Assembly (NCBI GenBank): GCA_944739405.2
Contig: OX123182.2
Span: 46,005,598 to 46,069,597 of the forward strand
Length of the DNA: 64,000 nucleotides
Direction: 5' to 3'
Source of the DNA: Euclidia mi
Lineage: Eukaryota; Arthropoda; Insecta; Lepidoptera; Erebidae
Shown here: piece after piece, positions 55,364 through 64,000 of the stretch
How the letters are laid out: each line of letters starts with the position of its first letter
Numbering within the stretch: position 1 is the first letter of the stretch
Notes under the pieces: model-generated
The model's database searches: none
What the model saw: only the letters and a program-made list of their open reading frames with translations
Told to the model about the DNA's origin: nothing
Translations under genes and position numbers: made by a program

Positions 55364-58300
55364 CTGTTTAGAAGAACAAAACATACGTGTGTTTGGATGG
55401 ACAGACTCGATGGTAGTTTTGGGCTGGCTACAGGGTGACCCTGGACGCTGGAAAACGTTTGTAGCAAACCGAACAAGAGATATTATCGAAGTAATAAAAC
55501 CGAATTGCTGGCGTTACGTTAAGTCAGAAGACAACCCAGCAGACTCAGCAAGCAGAGGTATCTTGGCATCGCAATTAAAAAATCATGAGTTATGGTGGCA
55601 AGGACCCAGTTCACTGAAATCTTTTGATGAACCGTCAGCAAAACCAAACACCTTTACAACAGATCTAGAACAGAAACAGACGTACGTTCAAGGTCATCAA
55701 GCAAGCATCATCACGCATAACAGTGATTCTGATAACATTATCATTCAATTATTAGAAAAACACAGTTCTCTTACAAAAATTATTAAAATATTAGCCTGGC
55801 TATTACGTGCTACAAAAACAATGCAATCGAGGAAATATGCACCGTCGGTCAAACACGGGTCGTTGCCTTCATACCTCACAGTACATGAATTGCAGAAAGC
55901 GAAATTATTAATTATTAAACATATTCAGAGAACAGAATTTTTTGAAGATATTGAATTCATAAGAAAGCATGGTAAATTGAGCAGTAAAAGTAATTTACTA
56001 AAACTTAACCCTTTTATCGATCGTAAGGGGATCCTCCGCGTAGGTGGACGTTTAGGTAACGCAGAAATGTGCATGGAAACTAAACATCCAGCGATCATTC
56101 CGCATAGCCATCGTTTCACTACGTTATTGATCCAACAGGCACATGAGCTTACTTACCACGGCGGACCCCGCTTTACATTGTCACATATCAGGCAAAAGTA
56201 TTGGATACTTGGAGGAAACAGGGCAGTTAAAAAGGAGGTCAGAAATTGCGTCATTTGTAGGAAGCATGCACCTAAGATGCAACAGCAACTGATGGGAGAT
56301 CTTCCAGGAGCCAGAAGCAATCCCGCCCACCCCTTCTACCATACGGGTGTAGATTACACCGGCTATGTCGAAGTGAAAAGCAGCAAGGGACGAGGGATAC
56401 GAACAACAAAGGGCTACATAGCACTATTTGTTTGTATGGCGAGCAAAGCAGTACACCTAGAACTCGTGTCAGATCTAAGTAGTTCAGCGTTTTTAGCTGC
56501 GCTACGTAGGATGGCAGCAAGGAGAGGAGCCCCGCGTCACATGTACAGTGACAACGGGACGAACTTTGTCGGGGCTAACCGAATCTTGCAAGAAGAGTTT
56601 CTCGACCTACAAAGCATAATTGACAACCATACTTTAGCTGAGTTGGCGGATCTAGAAATAGAATGGCATTTTAATGCACCGTCGTGGCCAAGTGCTGGAG
56701 GATTATGGGCAAGAGCCGTCAGGAGCCTTAAACATCACATCAAGAGAGTAGTTGGTGAGCAGAAACTAACTTTTGAGGAGTATAGCACTGTCCTGGCACA
56801 AGTGGAGGCATGTTTAAATTCTAGACCCCTGTGCGCATTATCTGAAGATGTCGAGGACCTGGAGGTACTTACCCCGGCTCATTTTCTGATTGGAAGACCT
56901 GGAACAACAATTATCAATACGGAACATGATGCACGCACCAGATGGACTTTATCAGCAAGAATTTCGTGTGATATTTGGAAGAAATGGCAGGCCGAATATT
57001 TGACCCAGTTATCAATACGTTCTAAATGGACAAAAACACAAGAAAATCTCAAGATAGGACAGTTAGTAACGATTCAAGACGACAATCTGCCACCAGGAAA
57101 GTGGATGATGGGCAGAGTAGTAGATATTCATCCTGGGCAGGATGGACACGTTCGTGTCGTATCGTTAAAAACAAAAAACGGCATAATTAAAAGACCTATT
57201 GTAAAACTGTCCATTTTACCAATTTCGTCAAACAGCGAAGAAGGAGTGGAAGATAGGCAAGAAACAGTTAGGAAATTGCGAACAGAAGAAAGTGGAACAA
57301 AGACTGGTGCAAGCAAATCGAGATCAACATTTTCTGCGCTAGCTATTTCGTTACTCTTTTTCATGTCGATATTAACTACATCACAGGCGACATTCAACTT
57401 AACAGCATTACCTAGCAATATGTCGTTATATTTTGACCCAATAGATAACATGCAGGTTATAAGAGACAAATGGACCCTCGTTGTCTATTATAACATGTCT
57501 CCGTACTGGGACGGCATGACAACAGCAAGCAAATTCGTAAATTATTTAAATAAAACATGTAGCGCCATATCAAAACAAAGTCGATGTGCGATGATACTGC
57601 TCCAATTACATCACGAGTACTCGGAACTACAACATTACAATCGGCTACTGCTCGATCAGCATTTTGACGCGCACGCCAGACAGCGGCGCGGCCTTATCAA
57701 TGGTGAAGGTTATGTTGAGAATACTTTATTCGGCGTATTGGATGACAGTTTCGCGGAACAATATAAAAAGGATATTCAGCTTATAAGACAAAATGAACAT
57801 CACCTTGTCAAACTACTGAAAAATCAGACATCTATCGTGGAGGCTGAATACAATGTGCTGAAACGAACTGAGCAACATTTACAACTTCAATATAAAACAA
57901 TAAACAAACACTTGAATGAATTAGATCAAGCATCAAATACTCTTAAAGTAAACGAAGATAAGCTGAGTGAAATTCAAGATTTTACTATGTCAGCATTAAC
58001 AGCACTTACTTTAATTCAAAATTTAAAGCAGGTTCAGGACACTTTATTAGATACAATAACCGACATTTCCCACGGGAAATTTAACTCTCATTTGTTGACA
58101 CCAGATCAATTGAAGAGTGAATTACAGTATATCTCTAGTCAGCTGACGAAAGACGTTACCTTACCTGTAGAGGATATACAGTCGGACCTGAAGTCAATTT
58201 ATAGCATGCTAAAGATCAAAGCAAGAGTAACATCAGACTTCGTAATTTTTGAGATTACATTCCCATTATCAAGTAGAGACGTTTACAGGCTTTACAAAGT

Positions 58301-59213
58301 GTTACCCGTTCCTCATCAAGTTGGGATGGACATGCTGAACGTAGTTCCGCTAGCAGAATATATAGCCATCAACTTGAAAATGGATTCCTATTTTACATTA
58401 TCAGCTATGGAACTTCAGTTATGCTTACGCAATGAATATTCCTATTTCTGTGCAACTAACAAGCCTATAAATTACCTGAAAATTGACGAGAAGTTTTGCA
58501 AACTCGATCCTACTATCAACCAATGCATGGTCAGCAAATCCACATTTGATGATATGTGGATTGAGTTGAATAATCCTTCTAAGTTTTTATATTTTTGCTG
58601 CAATTCCTATTCCATTCGTATTATTTGTCAAGGCAGAGTGGCTTACAAACAAATTGCTGGAGCTGGGATAATTAGTCTGGAAACAAATTGCATCATCAAA
58701 GGCAGAGACTTCGCTCTATACTCACGCTCTCATTTGGAAAATACTCTGCAATCTGACCCCGAAATTGAAAACCCACAGATAACAGAGCTCAATCAATTAG
58801 TTAACATCTCGCTATCGCATTACTCAGATTCGGTAGATCCGTTCAATAGCACCTTGGAAGAGATCGGCAAACAGATCAAAGAATTGAAAATGGACACGGC
58901 AGATACTTCGGACAATATGATCTTCGACTTATCACCGCATGACATTCACCAGTACGCCATTTGCTATGGCTTACTAGGCGCAGCTATATTAGCAGCGGCA
59001 GTGTTCCTGTGGAGGAGGCGAAGAGTTGCCAATAACAGTATTTCTGAAGCGGCAGTGAATACAGTGCAGTTTTCGCGAAAGCAGAGCACGGCTGACCGTC
59101 AGCCTAGTGAAGTGAACATTGTGGCTAGCACGTATAGTTTGAATAGTGTGCAAGATAGAGCAACTTCCCCTATACCGCAAATACGTAGTATTTACATAGA
59201 ATATCTAGCTTAA
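55302..59213 (+). CDS. RNase H remainder, integrase and F-type envelope in one 1303-codon frame
   Basis: The frame opens within RNase H, so there is no genuine ATG at its start. Residues 1-100 complete RNase H (WTDSMVVLGWL, then SRGILASQL). The integrase has a His/Cys zinc region near 285-325 (YHGGPRF, CVICRKH), catalytic Asp near 351 (GVDYTG) and 416 (YSDNGTNF); the third acid, expected in GGLWE, is Ala (GGLWARA, near 469). From about 672 a hydrophobic run (SALAISLLFFMSIL) looks like an internal signal peptide. N-glycosylation sites, RQRR near 793-796, a Gly-rich fusion-peptide-like segment (LFGVLDD), a long heptad region (about 820-900), a membrane span (about 1216-1236) and a basic-started tail follow. 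This is the baculovirus F/insect retrovirus Env plan: membrane fusion after furin-type cleavage. Ends with TAA after EYLA. Confidence 0.85.
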   Translation: MPKLELSGAHLLGRLMKKVISCLEEQNIRVFGWTDSMVVLGWLQGDPGRWKTFVANRTRDIIEVIKPNCWRYVKSEDNPADSASRGILASQLKNHELWWQGPSSLKSFDEPSAKPNTFTTDLEQKQTYVQGHQASIITHNSDSDNIIIQLLEKHSSLTKIIKILAWLLRATKTMQSRKYAPSVKHGSLPSYLTVHELQKAKLLIIKHIQRTEFFEDIEFIRKHGKLSSKSNLLKLNPFIDRKGILRVGGRLGNAEMCMETKHPAIIPHSHRFTTLLIQQAHELTYHGGPRFTLSHIRQKYWILGGNRAVKKEVRNCVICRKHAPKMQQQLMGDLPGARSNPAHPFYHTGVDYTGYVEVKSSKGRGIRTTKGYIALFVCMASKAVHLELVSDLSSSAFLAALRRMAARRGAPRHMYSDNGTNFVGANRILQEEFLDLQSIIDNHTLAELADLEIEWHFNAPSWPSAGGLWARAVRSLKHHIKRVVGEQKLTFEEYSTVLAQVEACLNSRPLCALSEDVEDLEVLTPAHFLIGRPGTTIINTEHDARTRWTLSARISCDIWKKWQAEYLTQLSIRSKWTKTQENLKIGQLVTIQDDNLPPGKWMMGRVVDIHPGQDGHVRVVSLKTKNGIIKRPIVKLSILPISSNSEEGVEDRQETVRKLRTEESGTKTGASKSRSTFSALAISLLFFMSILTTSQATFNLTALPSNMSLYFDPIDNMQVIRDKWTLVVYYNMSPYWDGMTTASKFVNYLNKTCSAISKQSRCAMILLQLHHEYSELQHYNRLLLDQHFDAHARQRRGLINGEGYVENTLFGVLDDSFAEQYKKDIQLIRQNEHHLVKLLKNQTSIVEAEYNVLKRTEQHLQLQYKTINKHLNELDQASNTLKVNEDKLSEIQDFTMSALTALTLIQNLKQVQDTLLDTITDISHGKFNSHLLTPDQLKSELQYISSQLTKDVTLPVEDIQSDLKSIYSMLKIKARVTSDFVIFEITFPLSSRDVYRLYKVLPVPHQVGMDMLNVVPLAEYIAINLKMDSYFTLSAMELQLCLRNEYSYFCATNKPINYLKIDEKFCKLDPTINQCMVSKSTFDDMWIELNNPSKFLYFCCNSYSIRIICQGRVAYKQIAGAGIISLETNCIIKGRDFALYSRSHLENTLQSDPEIENPQITELNQLVNISLSHYSDSVDPFNSTLEEIGKQIKELKMDTADTSDNMIFDLSPHDIHQYAICYGLLGAAILAAAVFLWRRRRVANNSISEAAVNTVQFSRKQSTADRQPSEVNIVASTYSLNSVQDRATSPIPQIRSIYIEYLA

Positions 59214-59268
59214 TTTTTGTGTATTTTTCTTCCATTTGTTTTATTTGTTACTTTTCCGCCCGGGAGCA

Positions 59269-59491
59269 TGTACGGCAAAACCTTACATTTTTAAGTTATT
59301 CAGCAATTTAGACGCTTTAAACATAATGACCTAAAATGAGTCAGTACGTAACGCAACCGCAGCAAGTGTTGTCGCGCGTGCTCCCCCATTCGTTTAGCAA
59401 TTATCATTTGATCTGTAATATACTGTAATATACGGTTTTCACAGAAAGATTATCGCATCATTTTAACATCCTTTTCGCATCAGTTTCTACA
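59269..59491 (+). repeat. BEL/Pao 3' LTR
   Basis: Starts TGTACGGCAAAACC, ends TTTCTACA; followed by AAGTG. A short purine-containing stretch, CGGGAGCA, precedes it and may be the polypurine tract remnant. Confidence 0.92.
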
Positions 59492-59496
59492 AAGTG

Positions 59497-59851
59497 TAAA
59501 TACAAAAGTTGTAGATCTTTTTATTATCTACAACTTTGCCATTTATGTTTTTTCCGTAGGTCTTGTAGTTTTGCCGACAATCGAGAAAACCCCTTTTTTA
59601 CCCTTAAAATCGCAACCCCATCCACTGCCCGACCTCACATCGACCGTAATTTATTTTTCCTTAAATTTTTAACATATTTTCTTCCTTTTCCAATGGGTTT
59701 CATCCTACTATAATTTTATTTCACTTTTTCGGTTTTCTAACGTATCTGCACTGGTCTATAATAAAAAATATGCCTATACATCAGATTAATTCATAGTCTA
59801 TCGTTTGTGGCGATAATCAACACATGCGGGTGGAGCTGCGGGCAGAATCCC
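59497..59851. other. BEL 3' flank with a small hairpin
   Basis: A hairpin AGTTGTAGAT / ATCTACAACT lies at about 59507-59533. The rest is AT-rich with no frame. Confidence 0.5.
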
Positions 59852-60485
59852 TACTTATATTATAAATTCGAAACTGTGTATGTATGTATGTATCTATGTT
59901 CCGTTTTCACGCTAAAACGGCTGAACCGGTTTTGTTGAAATTTGATATAGAGATATACTGGAACATGGAGACGGACATAGGCTACCATAAGATGCAAAAA
60001 TTTAACTGGGAGGGATTGTAGGGAGACTAGAAGTTTGTTCGGCACAAATTCACCTCTTGGAAGTAAGAACGCATGCGCTGTAATAATTGAGTGCGCATGT
60101 GCTATCGTATATCTGTCAGTACTGTCATATCATACATAATGTCATATTGTGCACGGTGATTACATTGTTCGCATACCTATATAAACTAATAATTATATAC
60201 TGCACTTAAACGGCTGAAACTATTTTCTCTACTAATAATATAAATGCGAAAGTGTTTATAGACATGTATTGGAACATGGCTTTGACATTTGAGTGTATGC
60301 AAGGCGACGTTTGTTCGTCGTTCTATAGTGTCATGAATAGTGACCGAGCTACTTTATACCATATGGAGTTTCTGAAGTCGTTATATTAGAATAATCAGGA
60401 GTGTCTTCACACAACTTGAGACTAAAAGTAGATTTGTGTTAGGTACCATGAATTTAACGCGCGCGAAGCCGCGGGCAAAAGCTAG
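59852..60485 (+). mobile_element. Helitron-like element with two 5' ends
   Basis: It starts near TCCCTACTTATATTATAAAT, and a second start-like copy (CTCTACTAATAATATAAATG) is at about 60225. Both lead to a single 3' end, GCGCGAAGCCGCGGGCAAAA with CTAG at 60482-60485 and a GC-rich stem just before it. The body contains the AAAACGGCTGAACCGGTTTT block. Non-coding. Confidence 0.55.
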
Positions 60486-60515
60486 TACAGAATATTTAAA
60501 TAATATGACTACATG

Positions 60516-60590
60516 TGTAGCGTTGTAGTTTAGGCGGTTGTCCCGCCATTTAGCTACATGAGAAGTGTTGTAGGTTTCCACACAAAAGGA
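60516..60590 (+). mobile_element. Decayed type-D SINE head
   Basis: GTAGCGTTGTAGTTTAGGCG then GTTGTCCCGCC and GTTGTAGGTTTCCACACAAA follow the type-D head at 9485 with several losses. Confidence 0.4.
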
Positions 60591-60650
60591 ACAATAGTAT
60601 TGAGTGGTATTTCCTTTACGCGTTTCTTTTATAATATTATTAATATAGAT

Positions 60651-61213
60651 AGTCCGAGATCCGTAGAAGAGCGACCTTCACCGATCTGGTTATTGGCTGA
60701 AAAGTATTTTATATCAAATTTTGCATGTCAAAATATATATCGCGAATTAGTTAGCACAAAAAATCCGGTCCAGACTAGGAAAAGTAGAAAAAAATGTATT
60801 TGGGTTTTCATTTAACAGTGCATATACGCGTTTAATAAATAAATTTTGTACTTACCGAATGTATGAACCCTAAAAGGTATGTTTACATAGGGTTGTCAAT
60901 TTTTCCTGGCGTATTTGGTAGGGTTGCCAAGTATAAATTCTTCGACTGTTAAGTTGACACTAGTTATATTTATCAATTATTTTAATATACAAATATTATA
61001 TTAAAATGACCGCTACTCCACTGCGAACACGATGATATTGGGTTGCCTACGAAAAACCTGTCAGGCAAAGCAGTTGGCAATTTTTTTTAACCTGGACTGG
61101 ATTTTTTTTACCAACCCAACGCGATATATTTTTTTACATGTAAAATTTAATATAAAATACTTTTCATCCAATAAACAGATCGGTGAAGGTCACTCTTCTA
61201 CGGATCTTAGACT
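60651..61213. mobile_element. Foldback element with inverted arms of about 125 bp
   Basis: 60651-60775 and 61091-61213 are inverted copies (AGTCCGAGATCCGTAGAAGA and GACCTTCACCGATCTG on the left; the reverse complement on the right) with roughly 15 percent mismatch. The 315-base interior is non-coding. The right arm abuts a Helitron-like minus-strand end. Confidence 0.65.
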
Positions 61214-61370
61214 AAGAGGATACCCACAGCTACGCCCGCAATTTTTTTTAATTGAATCATTTCCGATGCCCGATGCCGTAAGAATTTCGAGAAATCCTTT
61301 CTTAATGCACCTGTAAGGAATCCAAGGAATATTATTTTTTTTAAAGTCTAACCTGACACCAAGAATTTTA

Positions 61371-61520
61371 TTAATCCTGTATCGTGGGGCTCTCTAAAAA
61401 TTTAACAAACGGATACCGATCATACAGACTCCAGACTCGAAACAACGATTTGTGAAATTGATACAAAGTGCTGTCCACTTGAACCACTTGAGCACAGTTC
61501 CTGAAGTCTCCATATTCCAT
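61371..61520 (-). other. 49-codon frame, copy 1, in the 283-bp duplication
   Basis: ATG at 61520 to TAA at 61371. The peptide begins MEYGDFRNCAQVVQVDS and has a Tyr/Trp/Phe-rich centre. It is identical in sequence to copy 2; the only difference seen (AGC/AGT) is silent. Not recognised. Confidence 0.3.
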
Positions 61521-61652
61521 GCACTTTTTTTTAATTGAATCATTTCCGATGCCCGATGCCGTAAGAATTTCGAGAAATCCTTTCTTAATGCACCTCTAAG
61601 GAATCCAAGGAATATTCTTTTTTTAAAGTCTAACCCCACACCAAGAATTTTA

Positions 61653-61802
61653 TTAATCCTGTATCGTGGGACTCTCTAAAAATTTAACAAACGGATACCG
61701 ATCATACAGACTCCAGACTCGAAACAACGATTTGTGAAATTGATACAAAGTGCTGTCCACTTGAACCACTTGAGCACAGTTCCTGAAGTCTCCATATTCC
61801 AT
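61653..61802 (-). other. 49-codon frame, copy 2, in the 283-bp duplication
   Basis: ATG at 61802 to TAA at 61653; same peptide as copy 1. It may be an exon fragment captured by the mobile sequence, or chance. Confidence 0.3.
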
Positions 61803-61806
61803 GCAC

Positions 61807-63147
61807 TACACTAACCGTACAGTCCGAATTCCTTTGGAAATTTATTGATAAGGTTATACCATCGTAAAGATAAGTTGACTTGAAGGATTAACGATACAGT
61901 TGATTCTTTAATCACAAATATGTAGACTATATAAAGCATTTATTTTGTAATTATGTATTAAATGCTTTTCTATCTTAGATTTATGCCCGTACTCGTGCTA
62001 AATGGAAACTTTGCTATCCTATAGGTTTTAATTTACAATATACCTTAACCTAATTGGCTTATAAAAATTGGTACTTAAACATTTCACACTTTTTCTTTGA
62101 AGGACGAATAGAAAACAAAATTACATTAAACATGATACATGATAAGAATTATTGCCTTTTATGTTTTACAAGAGTAATATTATAGTTTTTATAATTTACA
62201 AATATTTCGGATCGCGTTCCATTAAATTATTTTATATCAGAAGTATATTAAGCCGGTACACACTTTTAATTAATCTCTAAGTATATTGATAATACTGATA
62301 TGTTTCTTACAAGAAAACCTTTCTGATGTCGGATCCTTTTCAAGAGCGTGAGATTTCTTTGAAGCGACATAGGTGCTATTTATAAGTTGCAGATAGCTGT
62401 CAAACAAAAATATTTTCTATTGTGTGTGGAGCTTAGTTTATATTTGATTGTATAAGGTTAAAGCTATTGAGAATCCTTTAAAAACATAGCACACTCGCGA
62501 CAGTCTTGGAATTATGTTCCATTCTTTTCGCACAAATCCCAAAGAAGAAGGTACACCGTTGACTTCTTTAGTGACCCTCATATATGTTATTTATTTTGTA
62601 GCCCATAGAGGCTTGTAAACAATATTTTTGTAGTTTATGTGAGACCGATTTTATTGGGAGTACGCTTTTACGTGTCATTATTTATTTTGTTTCTTCTATT
62701 CTAATGCTTATATTTTGGGCCCGCAAAGACATTTGAAATACGTTGCGCTTTATTTCAGGTTATCGGGTCACGTGAAAAGTGGCTTTCGGTTTCTTACTTC
62801 CTATTGTCAGGTCTGGAATTTTACTGTCAGTATAATTAAGACATGGATACATTACTACCAAAGATCTTTAAATACTAAGACATAGACAAAGAAGAAAGTT
62901 CAATAAATAGTAACGTTTAGATAATTTTATCATAGATATTATTAAATTGTTTATCATTGCTTGCCACAAGAACGCAGGAGTCAACTAAGGATAATTGTTA
63001 TGATAATGGTTAAACCGCTGTTAAGGTGTCCTTAAGCGTTGGCAGCAGACCTTAACTACTTTTATATATTCCACTGAAAGTTTTATGCAACGGCTTGGGG
63101 TGCTATTATAGGAATGCGAACGCTATGTGTTAGGAACCAACGTGAAT
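61807..63147. other. No feature recognised
   Basis: AT-rich; nothing supportable. Confidence 0.35.
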
Positions 63148-63209
63148 TAGAAAGATGTTACAATTTGTTGCCGTGTAATCACACGGCAACAAATTGTAAC
63201 ATCTTTCTA
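63148..63209. repeat. Perfect palindrome, 29-bp arms, 4-nt loop
   Basis: 63148-63176 (TAGAAAGATGTTACAATTTG...) pairs without mismatch with 63181-63209; the loop is AATC. Confidence 0.9.
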
Positions 63210-64000
63210 GTAGAAGTAGTTGGGAGTTTTCTTGTAGGTATTGCTCTGCTGGGCTTTTTGCTTCGATTTCGATGTTTGAAGTAGAGAAGGTTTCAGTCAG
63301 TCAGTGAGTGAAGTCTAAACATTAATATAAAATATAGTTGTTACTTCACACTAAATATTAAATTGTCTTTCAGATGAACTGTACCTCCATTGCGAGTATC
63401 CCTATATATATTTCGGCTCTATTGTAAAGTCAAAGTCAAAGTCGTTTCAGGGATAATTGATGCTTCTATTATTATTTCAAGACGCACATCAGACAAATGC
63501 AAACTGATGGAATAAATGTTTGAGAGACATTAAAATACATTCTCTTTGAAAGGATTCGCGATACATTTTATAATAGACAGTATACAGTCATTTTGTGAAT
63601 ATTATAGACAGTTTCTTAAGTTCTTTTTTACATAAGTTTGGCTATAATCATTTTAAGATTTACTTAAAAGGATTTTTTTTTTGTCTTCACTTGCACTTAA
63701 CTTTTAGAGTGATAAATATAAAATTGTAACCCCGAATTTAATGATGACTCCATTACGATTCTACAACCATGCGCATAAAAATCATACCACACCTTGAAAG
63801 TTAAATTACTGATACTCTACACGAATCCAATCTAGAACATTAAATCAAGTCAATTCAACGAATACTCATAATATAATTATAATATTCTACCACATTCACA
63901 CAACACCATCTAGTCCCTAACTAAGCAGAGCTTGTACTATGGGTACTAGATAATGGATAAACATACATTTATACATTTTTTTTGGTAAATACATACATAT
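63210..64000. other. No feature recognised
   Basis: AT-rich to the window end; short (CAGT)n stretch near 63295-63308. Confidence 0.35.

Larger units (their letters stand above)
51199..59491 (+). mobile_element. Complete BEL/Pao LTR retrotransposon carrying an envelope gene
   Basis: Two 223-bp LTRs (51199-51421, 59269-59491) bracket gag, protease, RT, RNase H, integrase and an F-type envelope, all on the plus strand in the usual BEL/Pao order. A 5-bp target duplication AAGTG flanks it (51194-51198 and 59492-59496). I count five differences between the LTRs (2.2 percent), so insertion is not ancient. The 5' coding half is broken by two in-frame stops and three frame changes; the 3' half is one intact frame. 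Elements of this kind are classed as Belpaoviridae; env-bearing members such as Drosophila roo are known. This copy is an endogenous relic rather than a competent virus. Confidence 0.9.
61241..61806. repeat. Tandem duplication of a 283-bp unit
   Basis: Units 61241-61524 and 61525-61806 are almost identical; I see about six differences including a T-run length change. The minus-strand part nearest 61241 (GATTTCTCGAAATTCTTACG, GCGGGCGTAGCTGTGGG) resembles the 3' portion of the Helitron-like family. Each unit also carries a 49-codon minus-strand ATG frame. Confidence 0.85.

Overview
The window looks like a gene-poor, AT-rich stretch of an insect nuclear genome, most probably a moth or butterfly. 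I base that on the repeat set: tRNA-headed SINEs with the tail seen here, short Helitron-like elements ending CTAGT, several non-LTR retrotransposon families, and a BEL/Pao element whose envelope resembles baculovirus F proteins. The lineage is an inference from remembered repeat families; no search was possible. I see no complete host gene. A few short stretches look like host exons (4277-4783 and about 43796-43960, minus strand; a possible 5' exon near 36200-36497, plus strand).

Layout. 1-1141 (minus) is the front end of a decayed Gypsy LTR retrotransposon, cut by the window edge; a solo LTR of the same family lies at 49331-50125. 1318-3835 is a DNA transposon with 21-bp terminal inverted repeats, twelve copies of ATGCAGTA/TACTGCAT confined to its two ends, and a predicted two-exon gene. 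4-14 kb holds SINEs, a dead DDE transposase tail (about 9905-10257) and Helitron-like pieces. 14.6-17.5 kb has a decayed LINE copy and an RTE-like LINE tail. 18-24 kb is mostly unrecognised, with two long perfect palindromes. 24.4-26.2 kb is a 5'-truncated LINE ending in a TG/CA microsatellite. 28.7-30.2 kb is a tandem array with a period near 136 bp. 32.1-35.4 kb is a LINE with an intact endonuclease/reverse transcriptase ORF, and an intact ORF1-like gene lies 1.8 kb further upstream. 44.4-47.1 kb is a badly damaged LINE. 51199-59491 is a complete BEL/Pao element with two 223-bp LTRs and a 5-bp target duplication. The remainder holds Helitron-like elements, a foldback element and a 283-bp tandem duplication.

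The most notable locus is the BEL/Pao element. Its integrase runs in one uninterrupted 1303-codon frame into an F-type envelope (internal signal peptide, furin-type site, fusion-peptide-like segment, C-terminal membrane anchor), while gag, protease and RT carry two in-frame stops and three frame changes, and the integrase has alanine where the third catalytic acid should be. The second is the DNA transposon at 1.3-3.8 kb, whose superfamily I cannot name.
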